DNA from: Mycobacterium sp. IS-1496
GTDB taxonomy: Bacteria > Actinomycetota > Actinomycetes > Mycobacteriales > Mycobacteriaceae
Direction of reading: 5' to 3'
DNA: 64,000 nt
NCBI RefSeq assembly: GCF_001499995.1
Contig: NZ_LQIU01000003.1
Coordinates: 1 to 64,000 of the forward strand
The position numbers and the translations under genes were made by a program. Positions 61,864 through 64,000 of this stretch are shown piece by piece. The notes beneath the pieces are model-generated. The model was not told where the DNA came from and ran no database searches. It saw only the letters and a program-made list of their open reading frames with translations. Numbering within the stretch: the first letter of the stretch is position 1; each line of letters starts with the position of its first letter.

Positions 61864-62625
61864 ATGAGCCAGCCCGACAGCGCCCCACTCGCCGGGATGT
61901 CCATCGGGGCGGTCCTGGACCTACTCCGGCCGGACTTTCCGGACGTGACGATCTCCAAGATCCGGTTCCTGGAGGCCGAAGGTCTGGTCACGCCGGAGCG
62001 CACCGCGTCGGGCTACCGTCGGTTCACCGCGTACGACTGTGCGCGCCTCCGCTTCATCCTCACTGCGCAGCGCGATCACTACCTGCCGCTCAAGGTCATC
62101 AAAGCCCAACTCGACGCCCAGCCCGACGGTGCGCTGCCGCCGTCTGCTCCGTCTTTCCCGACGCCCTACCCGGCGCCGAGGCTGGTGCCGGTCGGCACCG
62201 ACGACGGGGATGCGGCCGGCGTCGCGAGCGTCGCCCCGACCCAGGTCCGGCTCAGCCGCGAGGACCTGCTGGGGCGGTCCGGTATCGACGACGAACTGCT
62301 GGCCGCGCTGATCAAGGCCGGGGTCATCACCCCGTCGTCCAGGGCGGGCGGCGGGATCTTCTTCGACGAACACTCCGTGGTGATCGCGCAGTGCGCCCGC
62401 GCGCTGGCCGACTACGGCGTCGAACCGCGCCATCTGCGCGCGTTCCGCTCGGCCGCCGACCGGCAGTCCGACCTCATCGCGCAGATCGCCGGTCCGGTCG
62501 GCAAGGCAGGCACGACCGGCGCACGCGACCGGGCCGACGACCTCGCCCGGGAAGTGGCGGCACTGGCCATCACGCTGCACACGTCGTTGATCAAATCGGC
62601 CGTACGCGACGTACTGGATCGCTGA
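61864..62625 (+). CDS. MerR-family transcriptional regulator (Rv1828-like)
   Basis: 253 residues. The N-terminal winged HTH is [30 protein letters not shown], then [11 protein letters not shown] with the MerR recognition pattern. A Pro-rich linker (about 95-125) and a C-terminal second helical domain ([23 protein letters not shown]) follow. It lacks the paired metal-binding cysteines of classical MerR. Rv1828 lies in the same place and binds DNA as a dimer. ATG 61864 chosen; garA ends 30 bp upstream. Confidence 0.93.
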   Translation: MSQPDSAPLAGMSIGAVLDLLRPDFPDVTISKIRFLEAEGLVTPERTASGYRRFTAYDCARLRFILTAQRDHYLPLKVIKAQLDAQPDGALPPSAPSFPTPYPAPRLVPVGTDDGDAAGVASVAPTQVRLSREDLLGRSGIDDELLAALIKAGVITPSSRAGGGIFFDEHSVVIAQCARALADYGVEPRHLRAFRSAADRQSDLIAQIAGPVGKAGTTGARDRADDLAREVAALAITLHTSLIKSAVRDVLDR

Positions 62626-62729
62626 GGATTAGACTCGCAACGACGGATTCGTTCGTCGCGTCAGGTCGCCGCATCTGACACGCAGCACCGAAGAACGACA
62701 AGCACACTGGTGCGAAAGGGCAGACACAG

Positions 62730-63224
62730 ATGGCTGAGGTTCGTGTGGTCGGCATTCGCGTGGAGCAGCCCCAGAACCAGCCGGTGCTCCTGCTGCGCGA
62801 GTCCAACGGCGACCGTTATCTGCCGATCTGGATCGGCCAGTCGGAGGCCGCCGCGATCGCCCTGGAACAGCAGGGTGTCGAACCGGCCCGACCGCTGACC
62901 CACGATCTGATCCGCGACGTCATCGCCGCACTCGGGCATTCGCTCAAGGAGGTGCGGATCGTCGACCTGCAGGAGGGCACCTTCTACGCCGACCTGATCT
63001 TCGACCGGGACATCAAGGTATCTGCGCGGCCGTCGGATTCGGTGGCCATCGCGCTGCGCGTCGGAGTGCCCATCTACGTCGAGGAGGCGGTGCTGGCGGA
63101 GGCCGGGCTGCTGATTCCCGACGAGAACGACGAAGAGGCCGCAGGCGCGGTCCGCGAGGACGAGGTCGAGAAGTTCAAGGAATTCCTCGACAGCGTGTCT
63201 CCGGACGACTTCAAAGCGACCTGA
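62730..63224 (+). CDS. Bifunctional nuclease-domain protein, DUF151 (Rv1829-like)
   Basis: 164 residues. DUF151 core: VVGIRVEQPQNQPVLLLRESNGDRYLPIWIGQSEAAAIALEQQG, then RPLTHDLIRDVI, and VKEVRIVDLQEGTFYADLIF-like segment and KVSARPSDSVAIALRVGVPIYVEE. The acidic tail (DENDEEAAGAVREDEVEKFKEFL) is typical. The family has RNase/DNase activity in plants and a nuclease-like fold; the bacterial role is uncertain. Same position as Rv1829. Confidence 0.93.
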   Translation: MAEVRVVGIRVEQPQNQPVLLLRESNGDRYLPIWIGQSEAAAIALEQQGVEPARPLTHDLIRDVIAALGHSLKEVRIVDLQEGTFYADLIFDRDIKVSARPSDSVAIALRVGVPIYVEEAVLAEAGLLIPDENDEEAAGAVREDEVEKFKEFLDSVSPDDFKAT

Positions 63225-63452
63225 AACCCGGGCTTTGTCACGGATGCGTCTCAACTGGGCGCATGCGTGCCGACACGCGGTGTGGGTGGCCACCAACGCC
63301 TCGTCAGGCGGCCATACTTTGGGAGCGACGAGCAGTCAGGGCTCGAGTGAACGCGTATGCTCGGACACAATCGGGCTGGCGTACGACGACACTGATCTGC
63401 ACGTCGCTGCAGGGTGCTAGCGGGCGAGTTCGATCGGCGAGAGGATTCGATA

Positions 63453-64000
63453 GTGGGCGACACGCCACGTCAGGGAGAGCTGGATCTGTCGACCGAGAAC
63501 ACCCCTGAGCCGGCGCCCCGGGTGACGAGCGAACCCGTGCAGGGTGGTCTGTTCCCCGACGACTCCGTCCCGGACGAACTCGTGGGCTACCGCGGGCCGA
63601 GCGCCTGCCAGATCGCCGGCATCACCTACCGGCAGCTCGACTACTGGGCCCGCACCTCGCTGGTGGTGCCCTCGATCCGCGGCGCGGCCGGTTCGGGTAG
63701 CCAGCGGCTGTACTCGTTCAAGGACATCCTCGTCCTCAAGATCGTCAAGCGACTGCTCGACACCGGGATCTCGCTGCACAACATCCGCGTCGCGGTCGAC
63801 CATCTGCGCCAACGCGGCGTCAGCGACCTGGCGAACATCACGCTGTTCTCCGACGGCACCACGGTGTACGAGTGCACCTCCGCCGAGGAGGTCGTCGACC
63901 TGCTCCAGGGCGGCCAGGGTGTCTTCGGTATCGCGGTCTCGGGTGCGATGCGCGAGTTGACCGGCGCGATCGCCGACTTCCCCGGTGAACGGGCCGACGG
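63453..64000 (+). CDS. MerR-family regulator, 3' end cut by the window edge (Rv1830-like)
   Basis: At least 182 residues, running off the right edge. GTG 63453 follows GAGAGGATT. After a disordered start (LDLSTENTPEPAPRVTSEP), the HTH reads GPSACQIAGITYRQLDYWARTSLVVPSIRG, then SQRLYSFKDILVLKIVKRLLDTGISLHNI, the MerR winged-helix pattern. The visible C-terminal part (LFSDGTTVYECTSAEEVVDLL) suits Rv1830, a dimeric regulator linked to drug tolerance and cell division timing. The 228-bp gap before it (63225-63452) shows no gene. Confidence 0.93.
   Translation, partial: MGDTPRQGELDLSTENTPEPAPRVTSEPVQGGLFPDDSVPDELVGYRGPSACQIAGITYRQLDYWARTSLVVPSIRGAAGSGSQRLYSFKDILVLKIVKRLLDTGISLHNIRVAVDHLRQRGVSDLANITLFSDGTTVYECTSAEEVVDLLQGGQGVFGIAVSGAMRELTGAIADFPGERAD

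Overview
This is high-GC actinobacterial DNA and almost certainly a mycobacterium, most likely a fast-growing, environmental-type (Mycolicibacterium-like) species. The strongest evidence is the block from about 40.4 kb to the right end. It follows the order of Mycobacterium tuberculosis Rv1814-Rv1830: Erg3-like sterol desaturase, Rv1815-like secreted serine protease, Rv1816-like TetR regulator, Rv1817-like flavoprotein, Rv1819c (BacA)-like ABC transporters, secA2, pgsA2, the Rv1823-Rv1825 DUF881/small basic protein genes, gcvH, garA, and Rv1828-Rv1830. Other mycobacterial marks are an Rpf resuscitation factor, SigF-type stress regulation, FadD enzymes, an F420-type LLM oxidoreductase and a Ddn-like protein. 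No rRNA, CRISPR array, prophage or intact insertion sequence is visible.

Layout. 0-5.3 kb: an iron-sulfur photolyase-like protein, two tiny zinc-ribbon proteins, tRNA-Pro(GGG), an Rpf and a transmembrane Ser/Thr kinase. 5.3-8.7 kb: a DUF305 lipoprotein facing a response regulator/histidine kinase pair, then a secreted peptidase-like protein. 8.8-12.5 kb: membrane acyltransferase, methyltransferase, a glutaminyl cyclase-like lipoprotein and small proteins. 12.5-19 kb: a stress-signalling neighbourhood with a STAS protein, a SigF-family sigma factor, a SOUL protein, a CsbD protein, an acyl-CoA ligase and an RsbP-RsbQ pair (PAS-PP2C phosphatase and its alpha/beta hydrolase). 19-29.3 kb: a FadD19-like ligase, small mycobacterial proteins, SGNH and HSL-type hydrolases, a DJ-1/PfpI protein, an NDH-2-like flavoprotein, a Nudix hydrolase, an LLM oxidoreductase and the broken start of a Ser/Thr kinase. 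29.6-34.6 kb: a lipid-metabolism group (ferredoxin reductase, metal-dependent hydrolase, PlsC-like acyltransferase, SRPBCC, SDR). 34.6-40.4 kb: malQ, an MFS transporter, a paired SMR transporter and a type-B carboxylesterase. 40.4-64 kb: the Rv1814-Rv1830-like block, with extra genes (KhtT/KhtU-like antiporter, amine-oxidase-like flavoprotein, Ddn-like protein, VOC protein, universal stress protein, a second BacA-like ABC protein, an aromatic-hydroxylase-like monooxygenase and a GNAT) relative to the M. tuberculosis order.

The most notable features are the RsbQP-like module near a SigF-type sigma factor and a STAS protein; a set of genes whose start codon lies exactly 10 nt after a SigF-like GGGTA box; a frameshifted kinase remnant; a two-copy operator-like repeat array before the TetR gene; tandem BacA-like transporters; and two zinc-ribbon microproteins. 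I do not see a wholly new multi-gene system. All identifications come from reading motifs and remembered family sequences; no database search was run.
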